The notes under the pieces are model-generated. The model was not told the origin of the DNA. It worked only from the letters and a program-made list of their open reading frames with translations, and ran no database searches. This document shows, piece by piece, positions 1 to 7,153 of a stretch of DNA of 24,052 nt (the stretch's first letter is position 1; every line of letters begins with the position of its first letter). Source of the stretch: an uncultured Actinomycetes bacterium. GTDB lineage: Bacteria; Actinomycetota; Thermoleophilia; Solirubrobacterales; Solirubrobacteraceae. Location: NCBI GenBank assembly GCA_937888775.1, contig CALAQT010000040.1:1-24052 (forward strand), given 5' to 3'. A program made the position numbers and the translations under genes.

Positions 1-105
1 AGCGCGACCGAGCAGCCTGAGCGCGACCGGGCCCGGCGCCAGCCGCCGAGCGCGACCGAGCGCGCCGCCCGCAAACCGGCGCCGGTACGCTGCGTGGCGA
101 CATGA
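1..105 (+). CDS. C-terminal tail of a gene cut by the window edge
   Basis: Frame 1 is open from the first base and ends at a TGA (103-105) that overlaps the ATG of the next gene (102-104) by 4 nt, the usual arrangement of coupled genes. The 34 visible residues are charged and low in complexity, rich in Ala, Arg, Pro and Glu, with the tetrapeptide SATE appearing twice. No domain can be recognised. High-GC DNA often leaves several frames open, so the main support is the stop/start overlap. If real, it is the disordered end of the gene in front of the phosphotransferase; in actinobacteria that neighbour is often an acyl-CoA dehydrogenase, but nothing here shows it. Confidence 0.4.
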   Translation, partial: SATEQPERDRARRQPPSATERAARKPAPVRCVAT

Positions 106-1181
106 GCGCGACCGTTGCTCCAGATGACATCGTCGCCACCCACGCCGAGGGCGCGGCCAACCAGCGCGAGCCTCTGGTGGTGCTCGAACCGCTGCGCGAG
201 TTTCTCGCCAACAGCGGCCTGCCCGCGCCGGCCGATCTTCGACTCACACCAATCGGCGACGGACATTCCAACGTCACCTTCGCGCTGTCGACCGGCGTTG
301 TGCTGCGGCGCCCGCCGCGCGGACCATTACCGCCCAGCGCCCACGATGTCCTGCGGGAGGCTCGCCTGCTCGGCGCGCTGGAGCCGACACCCGTGCGGGC
401 GCCGAAGGTATTGGCCGTGTGCGCCGATCAGCACGTGATCGGCGCTCCGTTCTACGTCATGGAGCAGGTCTCAGGCGAGGTGATCACCCATGCGATCCCG
501 CCGGCGCTCGACAATCCGGCGCAGCGCGAGCAAATTGCCGACCAGCTGATCGATGCGCTGGTGGAACTGCACGCCGTCGACTGGACAGCGATCGGATTGG
601 ACGGCTTCGGTAAACCAACCGGTTACCTGGAGCGCCAGTTGCGCCGGTTCGGCGGTCTGTGGGAGCACAACCGAACGCGCGAGCTCGATGAGGTGGAACA
701 GGTGGGGGCGTGGCTGGAGTCCAATGTCCCGCAGTCGCCGCCCGCGACGATCGTCCACGGCGACTACCGGCTCGGCAACACGATGTTCGCGCCGGACGCT
801 CCGGCCCGTCTGGTGGCGATCTTCGACTGGGAGATGGCGACGATCGGAGATCCGCTCGCCGACGTCGGCTACATGATGATCCACTGGACCCAGGCCGACG
901 ACGAGCCGAGCCTGAAGTTCAATCTGCAGAGCGTCACCCGCAGCCCCGGATTCCCGACTCGCAAGGAGTTGGTCGCCCGCTATGAGGAGCTCTCAGGCCG
1001 CTTGGTCGGGGCGCTGGACTGGTATGTGGCGCTGGCGCTGTGGAAGGCGGTCGTGTTCATGGAGGGTAATTACAAGCGCTCGCTTGCCGGCTCCACCGAC
1101 GATCCTTACCTGAAGTCGTTTGGCGAAGGAGTCGTCGAGCTCGCCCAGCGCGCGCTTCGAGTCACGCGCGATGGCTTCTGA
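102..1181 (+). CDS. APH-family phosphotransferase linked to acyl-CoA metabolism (ACAD10/FadE36-like)
   Basis: This 359-aa protein has the aminoglycoside phosphotransferase/choline kinase fold. An N-lobe around residues 45-110 (IGDGHSNVTF, then VLRRPP) binds nucleotide. The Brenner-type catalytic loop HGDYRLGN lies near residue 221, and the metal-binding motif IFDWEMATIGDP near residue 244. This version of the family, with the DPLADVGYMM continuation, is commonly found beside acyl-CoA dehydrogenases and resembles the kinase domain of ACAD10, which acts on 4-hydroxyacyl-CoAs. The substrate cannot be read from sequence; antibiotic resistance is unlikely. The ATG at 102 overlaps the stop of the upstream frame, suggesting coupling; a TACGCT hexamer at 86-91 could also serve as a -10 box. 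The length is normal and the motifs are intact. Confidence 0.85.
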   Translation: MSATVAPDDIVATHAEGAANQREPLVVLEPLREFLANSGLPAPADLRLTPIGDGHSNVTFALSTGVVLRRPPRGPLPPSAHDVLREARLLGALEPTPVRAPKVLAVCADQHVIGAPFYVMEQVSGEVITHAIPPALDNPAQREQIADQLIDALVELHAVDWTAIGLDGFGKPTGYLERQLRRFGGLWEHNRTRELDEVEQVGAWLESNVPQSPPATIVHGDYRLGNTMFAPDAPARLVAIFDWEMATIGDPLADVGYMMIHWTQADDEPSLKFNLQSVTRSPGFPTRKELVARYEELSGRLVGALDWYVALALWKAVVFMEGNYKRSLAGSTDDPYLKSFGEGVVELAQRALRVTRDGF

Positions 1182-1251
1182 GCACCGCGACCTGCTGGCG
1201 GAGCAGACCGTCGCCCAGCTTGAGCCGCTGCTCGGGCTGCAGCTGAAATGA
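1171..1251 (+). CDS. possible 26-codon coupling ORF
   Basis: An ATG at 1171 lies inside the end of the phosphotransferase gene in another frame. It opens 26 codons (MASEHRDLLAEQ..., ending LGLQLK) that stop at a TGA overlapping the ATG of the following lipoprotein gene by 4 nt. The lipoprotein start has no visible Shine-Dalgarno sequence, so a translated leader that hands over ribosomes would explain how it is read. The product would be an amphipathic helix with no recognisable family. It may equally be the remnant of a longer gene, or chance. Confidence 0.3.
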   Translation: MASEHRDLLAEQTVAQLEPLLGLQLK

Positions 1252-1694
1252 GACGCGCCAAGCTGCTGAGCATCCTCGTGGTGGCAGGGGTGGTCCTAGA
1301 CGGCTGCGGCGCTGACTCGCTCTCCAATTCCCAGCTACGTACGACGGCCACCCGGATCTGCAACGTCGCCGTGGGCCGCGCGGACGCTATCCCTACCCCC
1401 GCCACGCCGGCCGCAGCGTCGGTCTTCATCACACGCGGCGTCGACGCCTTTTCGCCAGAACTGAGGGACCTGAAGACGCTGCAGGTCTCAAGCGCATCCT
1501 CGCGCACTTATGCGACCGCGCTCGGAGCGCTCGCGTCGGAACTGGGCGCTATGCGATCGGCCCTGAAGACGCTCAACGCGGGCGGGGATCCGCTGAACAC
1601 GATCAAGCGGCTGCAGCGCCGGCTGGCGCCCCACGAATCACACGCCAACCTCGCCTGGCAGACGCTCAGGATCCCAGCCTGCCAGACGCGGTGA
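1248..1694 (+). CDS. small putative lipoprotein of unknown function
   Basis: A 148-aa protein with a lipoprotein-type signal: basic residues (MRRAK), a hydrophobic stretch at residues 6-17, then LDGC with the candidate lipidated Cys20. The Asp at -2 is not ideal for a lipobox. The remainder looks helical, with Cys residues near positions 38 and 144 that could pair outside the cell. No family is recognised. Similar short helical lipoproteins of unknown role are frequent in actinobacteria. The start overlaps the preceding small ORF, and a very strong palindromic terminator begins 8 nt after the stop, so it appears to be the last gene of the leftmost operon. Confidence 0.65.
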   Translation: MRRAKLLSILVVAGVVLDGCGADSLSNSQLRTTATRICNVAVGRADAIPTPATPAAASVFITRGVDAFSPELRDLKTLQVSSASSRTYATALGALASELGAMRSALKTLNAGGDPLNTIKRLQRRLAPHESHANLAWQTLRIPACQTR

Positions 1695-1701
1695 AACGGG
1701 G

Positions 1702-1738
1702 TGCGTGCCCGGGGTGGCGATCGCCACCCCGGGACGCA
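1702..1738. terminator. bidirectional terminator palindrome between convergent genes
   Basis: Positions 1708-1733 are a perfect 26-bp palindrome centred on GCGATCGC. The stem extends outward by 5 bp (TGCGT at 1702-1706 pairs with ACGCA at 1734-1738) around a single bulged G at 1707. It sits between the lipoprotein stop (1694) and the pstS stop (1758), which converge, so it can end both transcripts. There is no T-tract, as is common for high-GC actinobacterial hairpins. Confidence 0.75.
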
Positions 1739-1757
1739 GGAACCCGATGCGCTGCAC

Positions 1758-2777
1758 CTAGCTATGTAGCGACTTCAGGGTCTTGTCGGCCGCCTTGATG
1801 ACAACCTTGGGGATCGGGGCGAAGTCGAGCGCCGGCCCGAACTGCTGTCCCGTGCCCAATGCGTACTTGATGAACTTGCTGAGCAGCGATGCGCTGCTTG
1901 AGACATTGGGCACGATCACGTACGTGAACGTCGACAGCGGATAGGCGCTGCTGGCGCTGCTCGGCGGATCCACGATGTGCAGCTCGTTGTTGCTTGGCAC
2001 ACTGGTGACCGTCTGTCCGGCCGCCTCGATGTTGGAGTAATTGGGGAACTCGTAGTTGCCGGCTGCGTTCTGCAGCGCGGCGACCCCGAGGCCGCGCCCG
2101 ATCAGGTACGAAGCGGCGATGTAGCCGATCGAGCCGTTGGTCGAGCCCACGAGCGCGGTAACGCCCGAGTTGCCCTTGCCTCCGACGCCCGTCGGGAAGC
2201 TGACCGCAGTTGCGAACCCGATCCGTGACTTCCAAGTCGAGCTTTCCTTGGAGAGGAAGTTGGTGAACGCGTAGGTGTCCCCGGAGCCATCACTGCGGAA
2301 AACCGGCGTGATCTTCAGCGCCGGGAGGTTGGTGTGCTTGTTGAGGTTCTTGATCTGCGGGGAGTTCCAGCTGGTGATCTGCCCAAGGTAGATCTTGGCG
2401 ACCACCGGGCCGGTGAGGTGGATGCTGCGCAGGCCGTTGACGTGGATCGCGACCGCCGTCGCGGTCAGGCCCCAGGGCATCTGGACGCAGCCGTGGCAAG
2501 CGGCCGCCTGGGCCGGGGTTAGCGGAGCGTCAGAGGCCCCGAACTGGACCGAGCGACTGGTGACGTCGGCGATCCCGGTTCCGGATCCCACCGCGCCGTA
2601 GGTGACCGAGATACCGGTCCTGTGCTGAAAGTCCGACTGCCAGTGAGCCATCAGCGGCGCGACGAGCGTGGACCCGGCGCCGGTCAGCGAACCCGCGGCC
2701 ACGGCGATCGCCGTCGCCGCGGTCATGCTTGCAACCAGCGCTGCAACAGTCAGGCTGATCAACCTCTTGCGTTGCAA
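1758..2777 (-). CDS. pstS: phosphate ABC transporter substrate-binding protein PstS
   Basis: PstS captures inorganic phosphate outside the cell and delivers it to the PstCA channel. Diagnostic segments are GAGSTLVAPL just after the signal peptide, VTYGAVGSGTGI, FGASDAPL and FRSDGSGDTYAF, which supply the Ser/Thr/Asp/Arg groups that hold phosphate. I start it at the TTG at 2777 (QRKRLISLTVAALV...): AAAGGAG lies 6 nt upstream, and this gives a clean Sec signal of about 28 residues and a 339-aa protein. The in-frame ATG at 2855 would add 26 unlikely residues. There is no lipobox Cys, so export may be by a type I signal. It is divergent from pstC, with a PHO-box-like repeat about 90 nt upstream, and ends at the shared terminator. 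Confidence 0.93.
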   Translation of the reverse strand: MQRKRLISLTVAALVASMTAATAIAVAAGSLTGAGSTLVAPLMAHWQSDFQHRTGISVTYGAVGSGTGIADVTSRSVQFGASDAPLTPAQAAACHGCVQMPWGLTATAVAIHVNGLRSIHLTGPVVAKIYLGQITSWNSPQIKNLNKHTNLPALKITPVFRSDGSGDTYAFTNFLSKESSTWKSRIGFATAVSFPTGVGGKGNSGVTALVGSTNGSIGYIAASYLIGRGLGVAALQNAAGNYEFPNYSNIEAAGQTVTSVPSNNELHIVDPPSSASSAYPLSTFTYVIVPNVSSSASLLSKFIKYALGTGQQFGPALDFAPIPKVVIKAADKTLKSLHS

Positions 2778-2863
2778 ATGAAGCTCCTTTAGTGCGAGTA
2801 AGTGAATCCGGCCGTTGTGGAAGCGGCCGTAGCATCCGGGAGGGGCGGCGGCCACCTGTTGCG

Positions 2864-2885
2864 CCGATGTGAACCGGGATTGAAA
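2864..2885 (-). promoter_or_regulatory. candidate PHO box (two 11-nt direct repeats) before pstS
   Basis: Read on the minus strand there are two contiguous 11-nt units, TTTCAATCCCG then GTTCACATCGG. Against the Streptomyces PhoP consensus G(G/T)TCAYYYR(G/C)G they match at 8 and 9 of 11 positions (my manual count). A weaker third unit (6/11) follows at 2886-2896. The site lies in the pstS-pstC divergent region, where a phosphate-starvation response regulator would be expected to act. Binding is inferred. Confidence 0.5.
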
Positions 2886-2934
2886 ATCGTGTAACGATTG
2901 TCGACAGGCCCAGGGCGGGCGGGCCGGTTTCCAA

Positions 2935-2940
2935 TACGCT
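2935..2940 (+). promoter_or_regulatory. -10 box of a likely leaderless pstC promoter
   Basis: TACGCT (TANNNT pattern) ends 8 nt before the ATG at 2949, and no Shine-Dalgarno sequence precedes that ATG. Transcription would start at or next to the start codon. Confidence 0.4.
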
Positions 2941-2948
2941 CCCGCGCC

Positions 2949-3935
2949 ATGTCGGTAAGGGTCAGGCCTGCCGGTCGCCTGCCCCTAAGCGCGCCAGCGC
3001 GCCGGCGGGGCGGATCGGCCAACAGCGGGGCAGACGGCGTGCTACACGGCTTGTGCGCGCTGGCCGTGCTGCTGATGCTCGCGGTGATGCTGGAAATCGT
3101 CTATCAGGTCTTCAGCGGCGCCGGAAGCGCGTTCTCCAAGTTCGGCTTCGGTTTCCTCGGCCACAGCGCCTGGGAGCCGAACTTCGGTGTCTTCGGCGCC
3201 GCGGTGATGATCTTCGGCACGGTGCTGAGCTCGGCGATGGCGCTGGCGATCGCCACGCCGCTCGGGATCGCGGTCGCTTTCTACCTGGCGATGCTGGCGC
3301 CGGGAAGAGTGCGCAGCGTGATCGGTCCGCTAGTCGAGATGCTGGCGGCGATCCCCAGCGTGATCGTCGGCTTCTGGGGCATCCTGGTGCTGGCGCCGTT
3401 CGTCCAGCGGCACCTAGAGCCGTGGCTGCACGGCGCACTCGGCTTCATCCCGCTGTTCGGGGCCCCGCAGACCATCGGGTCCGGCGTCTTCACCGCAGGA
3501 ATCATCCTGACGATCATGATCCTCCCGATTATCGCCTCGCTGAGCCGCGACCTGTTCCTGACCGTTCCGCGTGAGCTGCGGGAGGGGGCCGAGGCGCTCG
3601 GCGCCACCCGCTGGGAGACGGTGCGCGGAGTGGTGCTCCCAACCACCGCTCCGGGCGTGATCGCCGCCGCGCTGCTCGGCCTGGGGCGTGCGCTGGGCGA
3701 GGCGATCGCAGTCACGCAGGTGATCGGCGCCGGAAACGCGATCCACGGCTCGCTGTTTGAGACCGGCGATACGATCGCCAGCCGGATTGCGGATCAATTC
3801 TCGGGTTCGGCCGGCCTTTACCGGTCGTCGATGTTCTACCTGGCCGCGATCCTGCTGGTGATCGGCCTGGTCACCAACCTGCTCGCGCAACGGATCTCGC
3901 GCCGCTTCACGCACCAGTTCACGATCGCGCGATGA
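2949..3935 (+). CDS. pstC: phosphate ABC transporter permease PstC
   Basis: This 328-aa inner-membrane permease forms the phosphate channel with PstA. It has about six membrane segments (the first at VLHGLCALAVLLMLAVMLEIVY) and the PstC-type signatures MLAAIPSVIVGFWG and the EAA loop ELREGAEALGATRWETVRGVVLP, which docks PstB. I choose the ATG at 2949; a TTG at 2898 would add 17 residues without better support. No ribosome site is visible, and a TACGCT box 8 nt upstream suggests a leaderless message. Its TGA overlaps the pstA ATG by 4 nt. Confidence 0.93.
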   Translation: MSVRVRPAGRLPLSAPARRRGGSANSGADGVLHGLCALAVLLMLAVMLEIVYQVFSGAGSAFSKFGFGFLGHSAWEPNFGVFGAAVMIFGTVLSSAMALAIATPLGIAVAFYLAMLAPGRVRSVIGPLVEMLAAIPSVIVGFWGILVLAPFVQRHLEPWLHGALGFIPLFGAPQTIGSGVFTAGIILTIMILPIIASLSRDLFLTVPRELREGAEALGATRWETVRGVVLPTTAPGVIAAALLGLGRALGEAIAVTQVIGAGNAIHGSLFETGDTIASRIADQFSGSAGLYRSSMFYLAAILLVIGLVTNLLAQRISRRFTHQFTIAR

Positions 3936-4828
3936 CCGACTCGGCCCTGTTCGACCCGACCGCGCCGTTGACCGCCTCGGGCAATCTGCGCCGCCGCCAG
4001 TTGGTCAGCCGCGTGGCCGACATCGGGGCCAGGGTCTCGGCAATGATCGCGGTGGCGGTGCTGGCGATCGTCGTCTACTCGGTCGCGCAGCGGGGAGGCG
4101 GCGCGCTGAGCTGGCACTTTCTCACCCAGGATCCGCCGCTGTTCGGCGGCTCGAGCGGCGGCATCGCCCCTGCGATCATCGGGACCGGGTTGATTGTCAC
4201 GCTCGCGACCGTGATCGCTATGCCGGTCGGGGTGCTGGTGGCGCTTTACGCGACCGAATATGCGAACCGACGATCGGAGCGTTTGATCCGCGGCGCGCTC
4301 GACGCGATGCAGGGGCTGCCGTCGATCGTCGTCGGCGTAGTCATCTTCGGGCTGATGGTCGCGGGCCACGGAGAAACCGGGCTGGCTGGTTCGGTCGCAC
4401 TGGCGATCATCATGCTGCCGTTGATCGCGAGGGGCAGCCAGGAGGTGCTGCTACGCGCGCCGGGCAGTCTGCGCGAAGCCGCCGAGGCGCTGGGTGTCAG
4501 CCACTGGCGCACAGTCGTCGGCGTGATCCTGCCCAGCTCGATCGGCGGCATCCTGACCGCTACGATCCTCGCGGTCGCCCGCGCCGCCGGGGAGACCGCA
4601 CCGCTGCTCCTGCTCACCTCGACGGTCCCCAACAGCGTGACCCTCAACGTCTTCGGCCAACCACTCCCGAACATTCCGGTGATGATCTTCAACCTGTCCG
4701 AGGGTGACGACCCGTCTGGATTCTCACGCGCCTGGGGCGCCGCGTTCGTGCTGCTCGCGGCCATCCTCTTGGCCAACGTCGGCGCCAGGGTGCTGCTGGC
4801 CCGCAGCGGCAGGAAGCTGTCCGGATGA
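3932..4828 (+). CDS. pstA: phosphate ABC transporter permease PstA
   Basis: The second channel subunit, 298 aa, with about six membrane segments. It has the family segments [18 protein letters not shown] and the cytoplasmic EAA loop [23 protein letters not shown], followed by [14 protein letters not shown], a stretch typical of PstA. The long extracytoplasmic loop near [15 protein letters not shown] is also usual. It is joined to pstC and pstB by ATGA overlaps at both ends, so the three proteins are probably made in fixed ratio from one message. Nothing is missing. Confidence 0.93.
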   Translation: MTDSALFDPTAPLTASGNLRRRQLVSRVADIGARVSAMIAVAVLAIVVYSVAQRGGGALSWHFLTQDPPLFGGSSGGIAPAIIGTGLIVTLATVIAMPVGVLVALYATEYANRRSERLIRGALDAMQGLPSIVVGVVIFGLMVAGHGETGLAGSVALAIIMLPLIARGSQEVLLRAPGSLREAAEALGVSHWRTVVGVILPSSIGGILTATILAVARAAGETAPLLLLTSTVPNSVTLNVFGQPLPNIPVMIFNLSEGDDPSGFSRAWGAAFVLLAAILLANVGARVLLARSGRKLSG

Positions 4829-5730
4829 CGTCCCCGCAACTGAGCGGCGATCAGGCCTGGGACGGCAGAGCGGTCCGCCCGCGGGTGCGGATCCAGACCG
4901 ATGCGCCCGTGCGACCGGCGGTCGCCGGGCGAGCGAACGGCGCCATGTCCGCCACCGCACACGAAGTCGTCTTCGATGTCAAGGCGGCGTCGATCTTCTA
5001 CGGCGAGAACCGCGCGCTGGACCCGACGACGATGCAGATCTATGGCAACGTCGTCACCGCGATCATCGGACCCTCGGGTTGCGGCAAGACGACCTTCCTG
5101 CGCAGTATCAACCGGATGAACGACGCGGTGCCCGGCTTCAGGCTCGAGGGCCAGATGCTCTACCGCGGCCACGACCTTTACGGCAGCCGGGTCAATCGCG
5201 TCGAGGTCCGGCGCCGGATCGGGATGGTGTTCCAGAAGCCCAATCCGTTTGCGAAGTCGATCTACGACAACGTCGCCTGGGCGCCGCGCAACCTCGGCCT
5301 CAAGGCCGACCTCGACGAGCGCGTCGAACGGTCGCTGCGCGGCGCAGCACTTTGGGACGAGGTCAAGGACCGTCTGCGCGACAGTGCGCTGGGACTCTCA
5401 GGCGGTCAGCAGCAGCGGCTGTGCATCGCCCGCGCAACGGCGATCGAGCCCGATGTGCTGCTGCTCGACGAGCCCGCCTCGGCGCTGGATCCGGTCGCGA
5501 CGGCATTGATCGAGGAGCTGATGCACACGCTCAAACGCCGGTACACAATCGTGATCGTGACCCACAACATGCAGCAGGCCGCCCGGGTCGCCGATCGAAC
5601 CGCGTTCTTCAGCTTGAGCGCCGGCGCTGTGCGATCCGGCACCCTGGTTGAATACGACGACACCGACCGGATCTTCACCAACCCGCGCGATCCGCGCACC
5701 AGCGATTACGTCACCGGCCGCTTCGGCTGA
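4825..5730 (+). CDS. pstB: phosphate ABC transporter ATP-binding protein PstB
   Basis: The cytoplasmic ATPase that drives phosphate import. Its motifs are complete: Walker [10 protein letters not shown], the Q-loop FQKPNPF typical of PstB, the signature LSGGQQQR, Walker [13 protein letters not shown] and the H-loop THNMQQA. At 301 aa it is about 45 residues longer than usual, because translation coupled to pstA (ATGA at 4825) adds a Pro/Arg/Ala-rich lead before the conserved core. A second in-frame ATG at 4945 would give a normal-length protein and may be the true start. No phoU follows; instead a hairpin folds over the stop codon and convergent genes begin. Confidence 0.93.
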   Translation: MTSPQLSGDQAWDGRAVRPRVRIQTDAPVRPAVAGRANGAMSATAHEVVFDVKAASIFYGENRALDPTTMQIYGNVVTAIIGPSGCGKTTFLRSINRMNDAVPGFRLEGQMLYRGHDLYGSRVNRVEVRRRIGMVFQKPNPFAKSIYDNVAWAPRNLGLKADLDERVERSLRGAALWDEVKDRLRDSALGLSGGQQQRLCIARATAIEPDVLLLDEPASALDPVATALIEELMHTLKRRYTIVIVTHNMQQAARVADRTAFFSLSAGAVRSGTLVEYDDTDRIFTNPRDPRTSDYVTGRFG

Positions 5731-5740
5731 GGCCGAAGCG
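5719..5740. terminator. bidirectional hairpin with the pstB stop codon in its loop
   Basis: CGCTTCGGC (5719-5727) and GCCGAAGCG (5732-5740) form a perfect 9-bp stem around the loop TGAG. The TGA that ends pstB is in the loop, and the stop codon of the convergent gene begins at the next base (5741-5743). One 22-nt element can therefore end both transcripts. Confidence 0.7.
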
Positions 5741-6238
5741 CTAGGGCGCCACGATCTGGTCGCCACTGACCTGCGGGAGCAGCGACTGGCCGCACTGCCA
5801 GCAGTACACCGCGCCGCTGCTGTGCGGCGCTCCGCATGAGCCGCAGGAACCCGCGGTCCCCAGCTTCTCCATCCGTAGGATTCGCTCGACCTCGCCCAGT
5901 TCGGCATCGGCGTCCTGGAGCAGCGCCGCGCGCCTGACCAGAACGTCGACGCGGATCCGATCCCTGATCGCCATCTCGTAGACCAGTCCGCCGAGATCCC
6001 ACTGCAGCTCGGCGACCCGGGCGGTGAGCTGCTCGCGTCGCCGCTCCAGATCGACGGTGCCGCCGGCCCCTTCATGAAGTCCGCCGCGGACGGGCACGGT
6101 GGCGGCGGCCGGCGTCGCCAGGCTCCCTGACTCGAACTGTGTAGTCATCGTCTGGCTCATGCCCGGGTCCGACAGCGACGCGCCGGCGGTTTTGTCGCTG
6201 GCTCCCGGGCCTCTGGGCTTGATCAGCTTTGGCCGCAT
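5741..6238 (-). CDS. coiled-coil protein with C-terminal zinc ribbon
   Basis: 165 aa, not a family I can name. Residues 1-60 are low complexity; 62-125 are charged and heptad-like (LERRREQLTARVAELQWDLGG...), suggesting a coiled coil; the end carries a four-cysteine zinc ribbon, C132-x2-C135 and C146-x2-C149 (CGSCGAPH...YCWQCG). There is no signal peptide or membrane segment, so it is probably cytoplasmic. It lies 35 nt downstream of another zinc-ribbon gene on the same strand and likely shares its message. The start is uncertain: ATG 6238 is the longest option, and ATG 6160 is a plausible alternative. It could be an adaptor or scaffold for the membrane zinc-ribbon proteins beside it. Confidence 0.65.
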   Translation of the reverse strand: MRPKLIKPRGPGASDKTAGASLSDPGMSQTMTTQFESGSLATPAAATVPVRGGLHEGAGGTVDLERRREQLTARVAELQWDLGGLVYEMAIRDRIRVDVLVRRAALLQDADAELGEVERILRMEKLGTAGSCGSCGAPHSSGAVYCWQCGQSLLPQVSGDQIVAP

Positions 6239-6273
6239 CGGTCAGCCCGCGCGTGGCGGCGTCCACAGGTCGG

Positions 6274-6984
6274 TCACGGTCCGAAGAAGTTACCGGTGAA
6301 GTGGCCGTGCTGATACCCGGCGCCGCTTCCCTTGGCGCCGATGGTCACGGTCGGGGGCGGAGGCGCCTGGACCGTCTTGACCGCCGTCGTTGCGGTCGTA
6401 CTCTTCGCCTTGTTCGACGATTTGTGCGACTTGGACGAGGCGGAGCTGTCCGTGGCGCCGGATGTCCCGGCGCTGGCGTTTGTGTTGACGCCACCACCGC
6501 CGGCGCCCACGGTCACATGCACCGATGGAGCAGCGGCGGCGCGCTGGGTGGAGCCGTTTCCGAGGTGCCCGATCAGCACGCCGATGCCCATCGCCAGCAG
6601 CAGCGTTCCGACGCCCGCGATCAGCGTCGCGCTCGGCGACATCCGGGGACGATGGCGAACGCGCCGGGACATGGCGGCCGAGTCGACCGCCGGCCCGGGC
6701 GCCGGGAGCGCGAACCTCGCCGCGCCGCGGCGTTCGCCGCATTCGACGCAGTAGCGCTGGTCGCTGGCCATCGGCGCGCCGCAGGCGCTGCAGCGATCGC
6801 CTGTCGGCATCGCCAGCGCTGGAGGCGGTGCCACCGCGGGCGCCGGGGCGTGGGCCGGGGGATTAGTCGGTTCTCCGCCAATCGTCGGGTCCTGCCCGGC
6901 CATGGCCGGCTGAGCGTGTGAGAGGTCGACCGTCGGCTGTTCTCCGATCGCTTGCCACGGTGTCTGCTGAGGTTTTGGCGGCAT
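6274..6984 (-). CDS. membrane-anchored zinc-ribbon protein with Ser/Thr-rich outer tail
   Basis: A 236-aa protein of no named family. In order: a Pro-rich N-terminus (1-60); a zinc ribbon C65-x2-C68...C79-x2-C82 (RCSACGAP, YCVECGERRG); a single membrane helix at about 118-140; then a Ser/Thr/Lys/Gly-rich tail ending GHFTGNFFGP. This suggests a cytoplasmic metal-binding head and a disordered outer tail. The ribbon is nearly identical to that of the divergent phosphoesterase gene. I choose the ATG at 6984 because a GATACT -10 box (6997-7002) lies just upstream; a GTG at 7044 is in frame but would place the promoter and PHO-like repeat inside the gene. Confidence 0.65.
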   Translation of the reverse strand: MPPKPQQTPWQAIGEQPTVDLSHAQPAMAGQDPTIGGEPTNPPAHAPAPAVAPPPALAMPTGDRCSACGAPMASDQRYCVECGERRGAARFALPAPGPAVDSAAMSRRVRHRPRMSPSATLIAGVGTLLLAMGIGVLIGHLGNGSTQRAAAAPSVHVTVGAGGGGVNTNASAGTSGATDSSASSKSHKSSNKAKSTTATTAVKTVQAPPPPTVTIGAKGSGAGYQHGHFTGNFFGP

Positions 6985-6996
6985 GTCGCGCGGCGT

Positions 6997-7040
6997 AGTA
7001 TCGGGATCGAGCCGGTGGGTCTTGTGAACAACTCGTGATC
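6997..7040 (-). promoter_or_regulatory. promoter with PHO-box-like repeat over the -35 position
   Basis: On the minus strand two adjacent 11-nt units, GATCACGAGTT and GTTCACAAGAC (7040 down to 7019), share 7 of 11 positions with each other and match the PHO consensus at 6 and 7 positions. A GATACT -10 box lies at 7002-6997, so a -35 hexamer 17 nt away falls exactly on GTTCAC. An activator box over the -35 region is the usual geometry for PhoP-type regulators. The matches are weaker than at pstS. Confidence 0.35.
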
Positions 7041-7153
7041 GCACCGCCAGACCGACGACGCCGCGCGAACCCCGGCCAGCGCGGACAGTCCAAGCGACCT
7101 CGACAACATCATGATCACACTTGGGACCCCGGCGCGCGGGAGACTTATGGTTC

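Noticed and set aside
102..1181. Aminoglycoside resistance gene
   Set aside because: The APH fold is shared, but the DWEMATIGDPLADVGYMM version belongs to the acyl-CoA-associated branch.
4246..5172. 308-codon minus-strand frame
   Set aside because: Antisense across pstA and pstB; no motif and it ignores the gene boundary.
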